From positions 1,488,001-1,552,000 of the forward strand of contig NZ_SDWJ01000001.1 in NCBI RefSeq assembly GCF_009769755.1: DNA of 64,000 nucleotides, read 5' to 3'. Below, in pieces: positions 52,558 through 60,640 of this stretch. Origin of the DNA: Sphingorhabdus profundilacus. Lineage in GTDB: Bacteria > Pseudomonadota > Alphaproteobacteria > Sphingomonadales > Sphingomonadaceae. How positions within the stretch are numbered: position 1 is the first letter of the stretch; every line of letters starts with the position of its first letter. The notes beneath the pieces were generated by a model. It saw nothing but the letters and a program-made list of their open reading frames with translations. It was not told the DNA's origin and made no database searches. The position numbers and the translations under genes are program-made.

Positions 52558-52986
52558 TCAGTAAATCGAACCTTTGGGATCGATCCGAAAAGACAGGCTA
52601 TGTAGCGGAACAGCAACATCCCTCACGTCGAGCCGTACTTCGCTAAATTTTGTAGCAGCGTGACTTTCATCGGCAATAACAGTTTCATTGCCGGGCGACA
52701 GGGGAACAGCGCGGCCGTCCCAGAACAGGGTAGCACCCGTCATATTGGCAGGATGGCGCATCGTTACGCGATAGCCATTACGAGCGTTGCACAGTTGGTA
52801 GAAGGAACCAAAATCGATAATTTGACCGCTCGAGCCAGTTTTTAGCTCGGGCAATTCAAGCCGGCATACTGTTTTTACAACAGCCGTCATTCGAAATCCC
52901 GCCCGTTCGCTGGCTGCCGAAAGACCTGATCCAAACGCCATGGCCGCCCCGCAAAATGCGCTGAGCATCAATAATGATTTTCGCAA
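52558..52986 (-). CDS. Small exported pilin-like protein, convergent with the pilus operon
   Basis: 142 aa if started at TTG 52986, which has a strong GGAGGG six bases upstream; an ATG at 53010 has no such site and would place extra residues before the signal peptide (RKSLLMLSAFCGAAMAFGSG). Mature part has a cysteine pair (KTVCRLELPEL, YQLCNARNGYRVTM) placed as in SCPU-type pilins, and beta-rich sequence ending SLSFRIDPKGSIY. Likely a relative of the pilus subunits with its own promoter; it could cap or regulate the pilus. Unknown function. Confidence 0.65.
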   Translation of the reverse strand: MRKSLLMLSAFCGAAMAFGSGLSAASERAGFRMTAVVKTVCRLELPELKTGSSGQIIDFGSFYQLCNARNGYRVTMRHPANMTGATLFWDGRAVPLSPGNETVIADESHAATKFSEVRLDVRDVAVPLHSLSFRIDPKGSIY

Positions 52987-53259
52987 GGGAAGCCCTCCTT
53001 CTGGTGTCATGATCGATAGCGGGCATGGCTAAAAATTGCGTTAATTTGACAGTGTCAAAATTTTGGCACCTGAGCGCCTGGAAAGAAATTTGATCGAGAC
53101 GACAGGGGACCGTGTCCAAAACATTACGCTATCGAACGACCGATAAACCCTGCGGAATCGACGGAAACCACCCATATGCTGCGGAAATGACTTGGACCAG
53201 GAATAGTCGAAATGCTTCCATGATCGCGCGCATAAGAATATGTAATATAACAATAATTA

Positions 53260-53336
53260 TGGTGCACCCAACTGGATTCGAACCAGTGGCCCCCAGATTA
53301 GGAATCTGATGCTCTATCCTGCTGAGCTATGGGTGC
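53260..53336 (-). tRNA. tRNA-Arg (anticodon CCT)
   Basis: 77 bases on the minus strand with encoded CCA. Acceptor GCACCCA / TGGGTGC, D arm GCTC-GAGC, anticodon stem TCAGA / TCTGG with loop TTCCTAA giving anticodon CCT (codon AGG), T arm ACTGG TTCGAAT CCAGT. Its 3' half is repeated at 36513-36563 in the same direction, making this the likely integration site of the intervening segment. Confidence 0.96.
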
Positions 53337-53371
53337 GCCGGGGCTTTCCATAGCTGCGCGATTTTATCGGG

Positions 53372-53866
53372 TCAATTTTTTGCCGACGGAGGAATGACCG
53401 GAAAGGGCAGCGGGGCTATTGCAATGCCTTCTTCGGCGAGTGACGCGGCTTCGTCCATACTGGTTTCACCATGGATCAGGCGATCGGATTCTTCGCCATA
53501 ATGGATCGCCCGTGCCGTTTGGGCAAATGCGCCGCCCACCCATTGCGACTCTTTCAACATCTCGCTTTGCGCCGTGGCCAGTCTGTGCATCATTTCGACC
53601 ATTGCGGGCGGTAAAGTTGGTGCGTTCATAACTTCACCGATAGAAACCTCTACCGGCGCAGGCGCGGGCGCGGGCTTCACAGTGGTTAGAATCTGGTTCG
53701 TCTTGCGCCCGACATTGGGAATGGACAGTGCCTTGTGTACAACCGCGTCGTCACACACCGGACAAGCGATCAAGCCGCCTGTCTGCTGAACGTCAAAATC
53801 TGATGAAGATGCAAACCAGCCTTCAAAATTGTGACCACCACTGCAACGCAGGTCAAAGGCGATCAT
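53372..53866 (-). CDS. DUF1178 family protein
   Basis: 164 aa. The start MIAFDLRCSGGHNFEGWFAS, then SSDFDVQQTGGLIACPVCDD, is the standard opening of DUF1178, with the CxxC probably binding metal. C-terminus GEESDRLIHGETSMDEAASL, then EEGIAIAPLPFPV. Widely conserved in alphaproteobacteria, function unknown. Starts overlapping the stop of the glutaredoxin gene (TGATG), a common gene pair. Confidence 0.93.
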   Translation of the reverse strand: MIAFDLRCSGGHNFEGWFASSSDFDVQQTGGLIACPVCDDAVVHKALSIPNVGRKTNQILTTVKPAPAPAPVEVSIGEVMNAPTLPPAMVEMMHRLATAQSEMLKESQWVGGAFAQTARAIHYGEESDRLIHGETSMDEAASLAEEGIAIAPLPFPVIPPSAKN

Positions 53867-54135
53867 CAGTCGTCGGTTCCGGCCAACATGCCATCAAGCC
53901 TGCCTGCGGATTCCAGCGCACGCAGGTCATCGCTGCCACCAATCGCAGCACCATTTATGAAAATCTGCGGTACAGTGCGCGCACCGGGGGCACGGACCAC
54001 CATTTCGTCCCGCTTTGTGCCGCCCATCGTCACATCATATTCCTGATAGGCCACGCCCTTGGTATCGAGCAAATGTTTGGCCCGCACACAATAGGGGCAT
54101 CCGAACTTCGTGTAGATTTCAACTGTCGCTGTCAT
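53866..54135 (-). CDS. grxC: Glutaredoxin 3
   Basis: Dithiol glutaredoxin, 89 aa from the ATG at 54135 (MTATVEIYTKFGCPYC). The active site is CPYC near residue 13; TVPQIFINGAAIGGSDDLRA supplies the cis-proline and glutathione-binding GG-D. A longer frame to 54222 overlaps nothing useful and is not conserved. Reduces protein disulfides and glutathione mixed disulfides in the cytoplasm. Confidence 0.95.
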   Translation of the reverse strand: MTATVEIYTKFGCPYCVRAKHLLDTKGVAYQEYDVTMGGTKRDEMVVRAPGARTVPQIFINGAAIGGSDDLRALESAGRLDGMLAGTDD

Positions 54136-54166
54136 GAATATGAAATGGTGTGCCGCAAGACCTGAG

Positions 54167-54934
54167 TCAAGTGCGGACAGAACCAAAGCTGTTTTCCGGT
54201 AACGCTTCCCCACGCAAAGCACGCGCCCAGCAGAATATCTGCACCCAGGACGCCCCTGATTTCTTCAAAGCCTTGACGCAGCCATTGCTGGTGGCCCCTG
54301 TCGTAAAAACATCGTCGACCAGCAAGAGGCGGGCACCTGCAATCATTTTCTGCCGCGCCGGATTTGCGACAAAGGCGGTGCCCACGGCCGTGCGGCGCTC
54401 CTTTAAAGACAATCCGCGCAGACTGGGTGTCCTTTTGGTACGGATCAACAGATCGGCACAATAAGCGGTCCCGCCCAATCTGGCCAATTCCCGCCCGATT
54501 AATGCCGACTGGTTGAAACTGCGCGACCACAGCCGCGTCCAGTGCAACGGCACTGGTGCTATGATAATATCGCTGCGGTCTTCGGGCAAATGGCGCACCA
54601 AATGACGGGCAATCATTTTCGCCAATCCGATTTTCCCACCATATTTGAGGCGCAGTGCAATCTGGCGCGATGTGGAATCATAGGCCACTGCCGCCCTGAT
54701 GCCGTCATGCATGGGCGGGTTTGACAGACAATCAGCGCACAATGCGCCATCTGCCTGCTGGAAAGGGAACGGCAAAGCGCAGCTTTCGCACCACGGCCGG
54801 TTCATAAACCGGATTTTCTCCCAGCAAATAGGGCAAAAGCTGAACCCATCAGGGGTAATTTCACCACAGGCGGGGCAGCGTTGGGGCAATGCGAAATCGA
54901 GCACCGGCTTGGCTATTTTCAACAACAACGTCAT
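54167..54934 (-). CDS. comF: ComF family protein (phosphoribosyltransferase-like)
   Basis: 255 aa from the ATG at 54934 (MTLLLKIAKP); a longer frame to 55165 runs under the divergent methyltransferase gene and is rejected. N-terminal zinc-finger-like double CxxC (RCPACGEI, FCPICWEK, then CESC and CADC), then the phosphoribosyltransferase part with RLLLVDDVFTTGAT. ComF homologues help in taking up transforming DNA in naturally competent bacteria; elsewhere the role is unclear. It precedes grxC. Confidence 0.93.
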   Translation of the reverse strand: MTLLLKIAKPVLDFALPQRCPACGEITPDGFSFCPICWEKIRFMNRPWCESCALPFPFQQADGALCADCLSNPPMHDGIRAAVAYDSTSRQIALRLKYGGKIGLAKMIARHLVRHLPEDRSDIIIAPVPLHWTRLWSRSFNQSALIGRELARLGGTAYCADLLIRTKRTPSLRGLSLKERRTAVGTAFVANPARQKMIAGARLLLVDDVFTTGATSNGCVKALKKSGASWVQIFCWARALRGEALPENSFGSVRT

Positions 54935-54976
54935 CGCCCCCTTGTCGGATAACTCCGAAATCTCCACAAGATACAA

Positions 54977-55834
54977 ATGCAGGCATCGGACCAACCTCCG
55001 GAAATTTTTGACCGACGTCGTCGTCAGGCTTTGCGTGCGCGCGCTACCCAAAGGACGGGCGACGCCTTTTTGTGGACCTATATCGCGCGGGAAATTGAAG
55101 AGCGGCTCGCTCTTGTCTCGCGGCAATTTTTCGACGCATTGTTCATCGGCCCGATGGCATATCATGCCACGAAGATTCTGGGTGGGCGCGATTGCGCCGT
55201 CACTCTTTCATCGCCCGAAACGGCAGCAGACACGCTGATCGTCGTCGCGCAGGAAGACAGGCTGCCCTTTGCCCCGCACAGCTTTGATCTGGTTATCGCC
55301 GCGGGAACGCTGGACAGTGTCAACGATTTGCCCGGCGCGTTGGTCCAGATACGTCATATATTGAAACCGGACGGATTATTTTTGGGACACATGTTCGGGG
55401 CGGGATCCTTGGCGAGCCTTAAAAAACTGATGCTGGCCGCCGAAGGGTCCGTGAACGCACCGCATATCCACCCCCAAATCGATTTACGCAGCGCAGCAGA
55501 CCTGATGGCGAGGGCAAGATTCGCCTTGCCCGTTGCAGACCTGGATATCATGCCGATTAGCTATGGCCGCTGGAAAACCATCATCGACGATGTGCGCGAT
55601 GCTGGAATTGGCAACGCCTTATGCGGACCCCGGCATTATCTAGGGCGCGACTTTCCGGCAAAGCTGGATCGCGAATGGACATATTTGGCCGACAAGGCAG
55701 GGCGCGTCGAAGAGCAATTTGTGCATCTTTTTTTGAGTGGATGGTCGCCATCGGAAAATCAACCCAAACCCGCACAGCGTGGAAGCGCCGATGTATCATT
55801 GGCATCAGTATTGCGGCCAAAGGCAAATATATAG
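54977..55834 (+). CDS. SAM-dependent methyltransferase, BioC/NDUFAF5-like
   Basis: 285 aa, ATG start. EIFDRRRRQALRARATQR at the N-terminus and WTYIAREIEERLALV resemble the NDUFAF5-type subgroup; the methyltransferase core follows with FAPHSFDLVIAAGTLDSVND and PGALVQIRHILKPDGLFLGH. The glycine-rich SAM loop is poorly conserved (ILGGRDCAVTLSS), as in this subgroup. In mitochondria NDUFAF5 hydroxylates a Complex I subunit; here the role is unknown. Divergent from comF. Confidence 0.85.
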   Translation: MQASDQPPEIFDRRRRQALRARATQRTGDAFLWTYIAREIEERLALVSRQFFDALFIGPMAYHATKILGGRDCAVTLSSPETAADTLIVVAQEDRLPFAPHSFDLVIAAGTLDSVNDLPGALVQIRHILKPDGLFLGHMFGAGSLASLKKLMLAAEGSVNAPHIHPQIDLRSAADLMARARFALPVADLDIMPISYGRWKTIIDDVRDAGIGNALCGPRHYLGRDFPAKLDREWTYLADKAGRVEEQFVHLFLSGWSPSENQPKPAQRGSADVSLASVLRPKANI

Positions 55835-55882
55835 ACCATAACGGCGCCCGTTTGATCAGCTGCCGCCCCGGTTTCAGTCGAA

Positions 55883-56293
55883 TTAGGAAAATTTCTTTAA
55901 GAAGTTGACGAGCGGAACGTCCGCGGGCGGCATGGGCAAGGCGTCCATGTCGCAAGGATGCAGCCATTTCAGTTCAGGGCTGTCCAATGCAGCAGGCTGA
56001 CCAATCCATTGGGTGCAGCGATACAGGAGCAGGATCATCCCGCGATCTCCATTTTGGGCGCTGGCGAAGGTCAGTGGAATCAAATCCGAAGCGGCAACAT
56101 CGATGCCCAATTCCTCTTTCAGTTCCCGCGCCAATGCCGATTCGGGTGATTCGCCCTGTTCAACCTTGCCACCCGGGAACTCCCATAACCCCGCCATTTG
56201 ACGCCCCTCGGGACGCATTTGCAGCAATATTTCACCCACTTCGTTGGTTAATGCGGCGGCAACCACGAATAGCATTGTCGGATTTTTTTCCAT
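55883..56293 (-). CDS. mutT: 8-oxo-dGTP diphosphatase MutT
   Basis: 136 aa from the ATG at 56293 (MEKNPTMLFV). Hydrolyses oxidised dGTP and so prevents A:T to C:G changes. Nudix box GGKVEQGESPESALARELKE, then ELGI, preceded by MAGLWEFP, the MutT hallmark; C-terminal ELKWLHPCDMDALPMPPADV is also typical. Convergent with the methyltransferase gene and divergent from the Flp pilin gene. Confidence 0.94.
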   Translation of the reverse strand: MEKNPTMLFVVAAALTNEVGEILLQMRPEGRQMAGLWEFPGGKVEQGESPESALARELKEELGIDVAASDLIPLTFASAQNGDRGMILLLYRCTQWIGQPAALDSPELKWLHPCDMDALPMPPADVPLVNFLKKFS

Positions 56294-56377
56294 CTTCTCA
56301 TCACTTTGCAAGTTTTTGTTAACGCTTGTGTGGGAAATCAATGGGGCTCGCAACCAGGGAAAGAAGTGGGGCCAAAT

Positions 56378-56551
56378 ATGTTGGATCTAATTCGTCGTAT
56401 CACGCGATGCGAACAGGGGGCGACGGCTGTGGAGTATGGTTTGATTGTTTCACTGATTGTTATCGCAATCGTGGCATCACTTGGACAATTCGGTGACAGT
56501 TCGCAAGGTATGTGGAACCGGGTATCGAATAAAATAATCAATGCAAGATAA
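56378..56551 (+). CDS. Flp/Fap-type pilin
   Basis: 57 aa from the ATG at 56378 (MLDLIRRITRCEQG). The Flp signature is visible: a basic leader, cleavage region EQGATAVEYGLIVSLIVIAI, and a single hydrophobic helix. Leader peptidase would cut after the glycine of EQG. It forms Tad-type fibres in other bacteria. About 110 bases before a second Flp gene. No tad/cpa assembly genes lie in the window. Confidence 0.9.
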   Translation: MLDLIRRITRCEQGATAVEYGLIVSLIVIAIVASLGQFGDSSQGMWNRVSNKIINAR

Positions 56552-56663
56552 GTGACGTTAACGATTTGGTATAGATTTCGGAATAATCAGTCCAAAGTCG
56601 GATATTTTTATAAGTACAAAGATATCCGCTCGGGTGAATTGAACAAGCAACAGGAGACCTAAA

Positions 56664-56822
56664 ATGAAAGTTATCAAGAAACTCTTCAAGAATGAAGACG
56701 GCGCGACTGCAATTGAATACGGCCTGATCGCCGCTCTGATCGCAGTAGCTGCAATCACTGCCATGGGCAGCCTCGGCAACAACCTGTCGAACACCTTTAC
56801 CAAGGTCAGCAACAGCCTCTAA
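56664..56822 (+). CDS. Flp/Fap-type pilin, second copy
   Basis: 52 aa, ATG at 56664 with AGGAGA upstream. MKVIKKLFKNEDGATAIEYG is the classical Flp leader with cleavage after the glycine of EDG, then a hydrophobic helix LIAALIAVAAITAMGSLG. Closer to canonical Caulobacter PilA/Flp than the first copy, so it may be the main pilin and the first a minor one. A strong terminator follows 40 bases later. Confidence 0.92.
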   Translation: MKVIKKLFKNEDGATAIEYGLIAALIAVAAITAMGSLGNNLSNTFTKVSNSL

Positions 56823-56863
56823 TAGAAGCTTAGCTGATCGGGCATCCAATGCCTGACAGAATT

Positions 56864-56895
56864 AAAGGGCGGTAACTTCGGTTGCCGCCCTTTTT
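56864..56895 (+). terminator. Rho-independent terminator after the second Flp pilin gene
   Basis: AAAGGGCGGTAAC / GTTGCCGCCCTTT stem closed by a TTCG tetraloop, followed by TTTTT. Confidence 0.92.
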
Positions 56896-57166
56896 ATTTT
56901 GCATCTAATGGATGTTGGGGGCAGTCCCTTTAGGAACCGTTCCCCTTGCCCACCTTAAAAAACCTCCGCACAAAACAATCCCCGATTCCCACACCGTCCC
57001 GCTGAACCCCCAACTACCGTCACCCTGAAACAAGTTCAGGGTGACCGATTTTTGAGATTCGACGGGGAATGGGGTTCAACGGGAAGGGAACCAGGGTTCA
57101 GGATGAAGTCTACCTTCTCCGCGAACTCTGCGTGAACCAAAAACGCGGTGTTGATGGGTTCACGGC
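56896..57166. other. Intergenic region, no gene; small palindromes
   Basis: Holds a minimal palindrome of the repeat family at 57019-57045 (GTCACCCTGAAACAAG, then TTCAGGGTGAC) and a CAGTCCCTTTAGGAACCG palindrome near 56922. No reading frame of note. Confidence 0.6.
57019..57045. repeat. Minimal palindrome of the repeat family
   Basis: A 27-base inverted repeat GTCACCCTGAA / TTCAGGGTGAC around ACAAG, equal to the two ends of the 143-bp element fused with no interior. Looks like a deletion product. Confidence 0.8.
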
Positions 57167-58663
57167 CTAGTAGGTCACAATTTTGACTTTTTGGCCCTGG
57201 GTCACATTTTGACTGGAGCTAAAGCCATTGAGCGCGCGGAACCGTTCGGTTTGCAGGGACGTATAGGCCATACGCGACGCGAGCGACGCGACGCTATCTC
57301 CTTTTGCAACAGTTACCACACGCAATTTCCGTGGCTTGATGGCAGCAACCTGACTGTCATTTAACCGGGCCATGCTGTTGAACATAGCGTTGAACGGGCT
57401 GTTGTTGGCTGCGGTGATGGTGATGAAATGATAGGCAATACCGCCGCCCCATTCATAAGCAAAAACCGTAACCTCGCGCGGACCTTGTTGCGTGTTCACG
57501 ACAGTCGATGAATAAAAGGCCGGAATAGCGTTGACCGTCGTCTGACGCACATCGCCTACCGGGATGGCCATATTCTGGCCAGAGACCGATTTGAACGCAA
57601 CGGCGACATAGGCTGATCGATCACCATTGAAAGCGCCCTGGCTAAAAATCGCCTTTCCACCATTTCCGTTTATGGAAACAGCATCGGTGCCGTTCTGGAT
57701 TCCAAAACCGGTGGGGGCGCTGAATTTCATTTTGATGTCGGGGTGCAGAAAATCCTGTCCTTCGACCACACCCTGTGCCGGGTCGTCACCATAAAGCATG
57801 CCGTTAATGGCCGCGAGATGGGTATCGGCTTTGCGGTTGGTACTTGCCGGAAAAGCCTTTGCCCCCGCAGCGGCGCGAACTACGCGCTTCGCAGGATCCG
57901 GATGCGTGCTCGCCCATTCAGGAATGCTGCCTTCGCCCAAACCCGACGCTCTGGCATCCACTGCCGTTTGCATTGCGAGCGAATTCAGCATCGACGAAAG
58001 CGCCGTCGGATCATATCCCGCCTTGCTCAAATACCGAATGCCCAGATCATCGGCCTCCTCTTCCTGACGGCGCGAATATCGCAAGCTGATAAACTGCGCC
58101 GCAGCGCCTGAATATTGTTTCAGACCGCCGCCGATGGCACCTAACAAGCCGCCATTGTCGCCCAGCATCGCGCCTAATATCGATCCGCCTACGCCAAAAA
58201 TATTGGCGATTGTCGTGCTTTTCTGACGCTTTTGGCTGTGTCGTGCGGCGGTATGCCCGACTTCATGGCCCAACACACCCGCCATTTCCGCTTCACTATT
58301 GCACAGCGCCACAAGTTGCCGGGTGATGTAAACATAACCGCCCGGTATTGCGAAGGCGTTGTTCACCGGTGAATTGAGCAACGTTACGGTAAAATCACTC
58401 TCAGCATTTCCCAATCCGGATTGGACGGCGATCCCCTTTCCGACGCGCACGACATAGGCGGTCTGCGGACTTTGCATCGCTCCGCCAAATTCCTTCATGA
58501 TTTCAGGGTGATATTTGGCTCCTTGGGATTTTTCCTGCGCGCTGAAAGGTTTTGGCACCGACGCTGTCTGTTTCTTTTGCGCGGCCACCGGCGCGGCCAT
58601 AGTGAAGACCGCAATCGATAATGACGCCCCACCCAATATCAGTATTTTTTTGCTGATGTGCAT
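57167..58663 (-). CDS. M48-family zinc metalloprotease with C-terminal LysM-like region
   Basis: 498 aa, exported (signal peptide to VAAQ, about residue 28). Peptidase M48 motif HEVGHTAARHSQKR near residue 135 gives the HExxH zinc site, with the third ligand expected in SRRQEEEADDLGIRYL. The C-terminus (KGDSVASLASRMAYTS, then VTQGQKVKIVTY) reads like a single LysM peptidoglycan-binding module. Related to BepA/YfgC-type periplasmic proteases that act on outer-membrane proteins. Single gene. Confidence 0.92.
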   Translation of the reverse strand: MHISKKILILGGASLSIAVFTMAAPVAAQKKQTASVPKPFSAQEKSQGAKYHPEIMKEFGGAMQSPQTAYVVRVGKGIAVQSGLGNAESDFTVTLLNSPVNNAFAIPGGYVYITRQLVALCNSEAEMAGVLGHEVGHTAARHSQKRQKSTTIANIFGVGGSILGAMLGDNGGLLGAIGGGLKQYSGAAAQFISLRYSRRQEEEADDLGIRYLSKAGYDPTALSSMLNSLAMQTAVDARASGLGEGSIPEWASTHPDPAKRVVRAAAGAKAFPASTNRKADTHLAAINGMLYGDDPAQGVVEGQDFLHPDIKMKFSAPTGFGIQNGTDAVSINGNGGKAIFSQGAFNGDRSAYVAVAFKSVSGQNMAIPVGDVRQTTVNAIPAFYSSTVVNTQQGPREVTVFAYEWGGGIAYHFITITAANNSPFNAMFNSMARLNDSQVAAIKPRKLRVVTVAKGDSVASLASRMAYTSLQTERFRALNGFSSSQNVTQGQKVKIVTY

Positions 58664-58734
58664 TTACGCTCTCCTCGGATCACCAAAAACAGCATAGCAT
58701 ATCAATTGTTCTGCACGCGTAAAATCTGGAATCG

Positions 58735-58749
58735 AGGTCCTTAGGACCT
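58735..58749. repeat. AGGTCCTTAGGACCT palindrome after accA
   Basis: Perfect 15-base palindrome followed at 58756 by a further AGGTCCTTA. It lies in the gap between the accA stop and the M48 gene; possibly a small dispersed repeat or weak terminator, without a T run. Confidence 0.45.
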
Positions 58750-58761
58750 AGGGTCAGGTCC

Positions 58762-59706
58762 TTAAGCCCCCATGGCGAGGAATTTGTTTCGCCGATGCTG
58801 GGTCAATTCTTTCCGGCTGAACCTGCCCAACGCATCGATTTCTTCGCCAATGGCCAGGCCAAGCGACGCCGCCGCCATGGCATGGTCACGATGCGCGCCG
58901 CCCATCGGCTCTTTCACAATCCGGTCAATCACACCCAGCGATTTCAAATCCTCAGCTGTAATCTTCATGGCCTGTGCCGCATCAGCTGCCTTGTCGCCGG
59001 TCCGCCACAAAATCGAAGCGCAGCCCTCGGGTGAGATGACAGAATAGACGGCATGTTCGAACATCAAAATCCGGTCCGCCGCGGCCAATGCGACCGCGCC
59101 GCCAGACCCACCCTCGCCCACGATACACGCAATCATGGGAACGCCCAGTTGCAGGCATTTTTCGGTCGAGCGGGCGATCGCCTCTGCCTGACCACGTTCT
59201 TCGGCCTGAATGCCGGGAAAGGCGCCCGATGTGTCAACCAGGCTGACGACCGGCAAACCGAACCGGTCGGCCAGTTCCATCAAACGGATCGCCTTTCGAT
59301 ATCCTTCAGGTTTCCCCATGCCGAAATTATGGTGCAGTCGGCTTTGTGTATCATCGCCTTTTTCATGGCCGATCACCATGATTTTCCGGTCGTTCAGCCG
59401 CGCCAAGCCGCCTAATATGGCCTGATCATCGGCGAAGGCACGATCACCTGCCAAGGGCACAAAATCTTCGAACATGGACGCAATGAAATGCTTGAAATGC
59501 GGCCGTTCAGGATGCCTGGCAACTTGCGCCTTTTGCCAGGCGGTCAATTTTGCATAAGTGTCTTTCAACTGCTTGTCGGCCTTGTCGCGCAGTTTCGCGA
59601 TTTCGGCATCCACATCCACTTCGCTTTCATCCGCAGCTTCCTGCAATTCGATGATGCGCGCTTCCAACGCCGCGATGGGCTTTTCAAAATCCAGATAGAC
59701 GGTCAT
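58762..59706 (-). CDS. accA: Acetyl-CoA carboxylase carboxyltransferase subunit alpha
   Basis: First committed step of fatty acid synthesis: transfers carboxyl from biotin to acetyl-CoA together with AccD. 314 aa, normal length. Landmarks: [65 protein letters not shown], then [20 protein letters not shown] and [15 protein letters not shown]. The start overlaps the stop of xerD (ATGA), so the two are co-transcribed. Confidence 0.97.
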   Translation of the reverse strand: MTVYLDFEKPIAALEARIIELQEAADESEVDVDAEIAKLRDKADKQLKDTYAKLTAWQKAQVARHPERPHFKHFIASMFEDFVPLAGDRAFADDQAILGGLARLNDRKIMVIGHEKGDDTQSRLHHNFGMGKPEGYRKAIRLMELADRFGLPVVSLVDTSGAFPGIQAEERGQAEAIARSTEKCLQLGVPMIACIVGEGGSGGAVALAAADRILMFEHAVYSVISPEGCASILWRTGDKAADAAQAMKITAEDLKSLGVIDRIVKEPMGGAHRDHAMAAASLGLAIGEEIDALGRFSRKELTQHRRNKFLAMGA

Positions 59707-60629
59707 TGCAGCGGGTTAGAACCTGAAGCCGTGCGGGTCAACGTGCGGTTTGCCAAAGGATGCCGCTTGTTCACAAGTTCGACAAGTCGGCTGGCGTCGA
59801 CATGGGTGTATATCTGCGTGGTTGCGATGTCGGCATGGCCCAGCATCGCCTGCAAAGCGCGCAGATTGGCACCGCCAGCCAATAGATGCGTCGCAAAGGC
59901 ATGACGCAAGACATGGGGACTTAGTTTTTCGGGGTCTAGCCCTGCCTTTGCGGCCAGTGACTTGATGATCTGGTATAAGCGGATACGGCTGATATGGCCG
60001 CCACGTGACGGGAACAGATACCGCTGTTCTCTGGGAACAAACTCCACCCATTTGCCCACCGAGAGACGCGCCCTGTCGGAAATGGGGACCAGCCGTTCCT
60101 TGTCCCCTTTTCCGGTCAATATGATGAAAGGGCGGTCGCCAACACAGGCGGTCCTTGGCAACGACACCAGTTCAGTCGCGCGCAAGCCCGATCCATAGAG
60201 CAGCTCCACCAGCGCCGAAAGCCGGAATGCCGCAGCCGATGGCCGCTCAACCGTCAGTTCCGCCTCAATCGCCTGAAACAGCAGGTCGACTTGGTCCATA
60301 TCCAGAATTTTGGGCAAGCCCTGTGCCCGTCCCGGCTTGGGCAGGCTCGACGACGGATTGTCACCGCGCAATCCTTCTTCATGCAGGAACGCGAAGAACC
60401 GGCGCAACGCCGAAACCTTGCGCGCGACCGAACTGCTTGCAAGGTCGCGCCATTTTTCCGCCAAATAGGCAAGCATGTGCGGTTCGGCTTCTGCAAGTTT
60501 TCCGCCGCTCAATTGCGATGCAGCTATAAGGTCGCTTTTATAAGCCAGAATCGTATTGCGCGCCGCACCCCGTTCCGCCGCCATCATTTCAAGGAAACGA
60601 TCGATCAGATTCAGGTCGGTGGTGGACAT
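59703..60629 (-). CDS. xerD: Tyrosine recombinase XerD
   Basis: 308 aa from the ATG at 60629 ([16 protein letters not shown]); the longer frame to 60839 runs under the neighbouring gene and is not conserved. N-terminal SAM-like core-binding domain, then catalytic domain with the arginine in [33 protein letters not shown] with the HxxR box, [10 protein letters not shown], and the nucleophile tyrosine in IYTHVD. Chromosome dimer resolution at dif with XerC. Placement with accA is a housekeeping arrangement, so it is not taken as the integrase of a mobile element. Confidence 0.93.
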   Translation of the reverse strand: MSTTDLNLIDRFLEMMAAERGAARNTILAYKSDLIAASQLSGGKLAEAEPHMLAYLAEKWRDLASSSVARKVSALRRFFAFLHEEGLRGDNPSSSLPKPGRAQGLPKILDMDQVDLLFQAIEAELTVERPSAAAFRLSALVELLYGSGLRATELVSLPRTACVGDRPFIILTGKGDKERLVPISDRARLSVGKWVEFVPREQRYLFPSRGGHISRIRLYQIIKSLAAKAGLDPEKLSPHVLRHAFATHLLAGGANLRALQAMLGHADIATTQIYTHVDASRLVELVNKRHPLANRTLTRTASGSNPLQ

Positions 60630-60640
60630 GCCCGCTTGTT

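Noticed and set aside
55883-56353. Longer MutT with 20 extra N-terminal residues
   Set aside because: The extra part is not conserved and has no ribosome binding site; the ATG at 56293 fits the family start.
59703-60629. XerD-type recombinase as the integrase of the 36.5-53.3 kb segment
   Set aside because: It lies outside the segment, overlaps accA and matches housekeeping XerD; island integrases normally sit just inside the tRNA junction.
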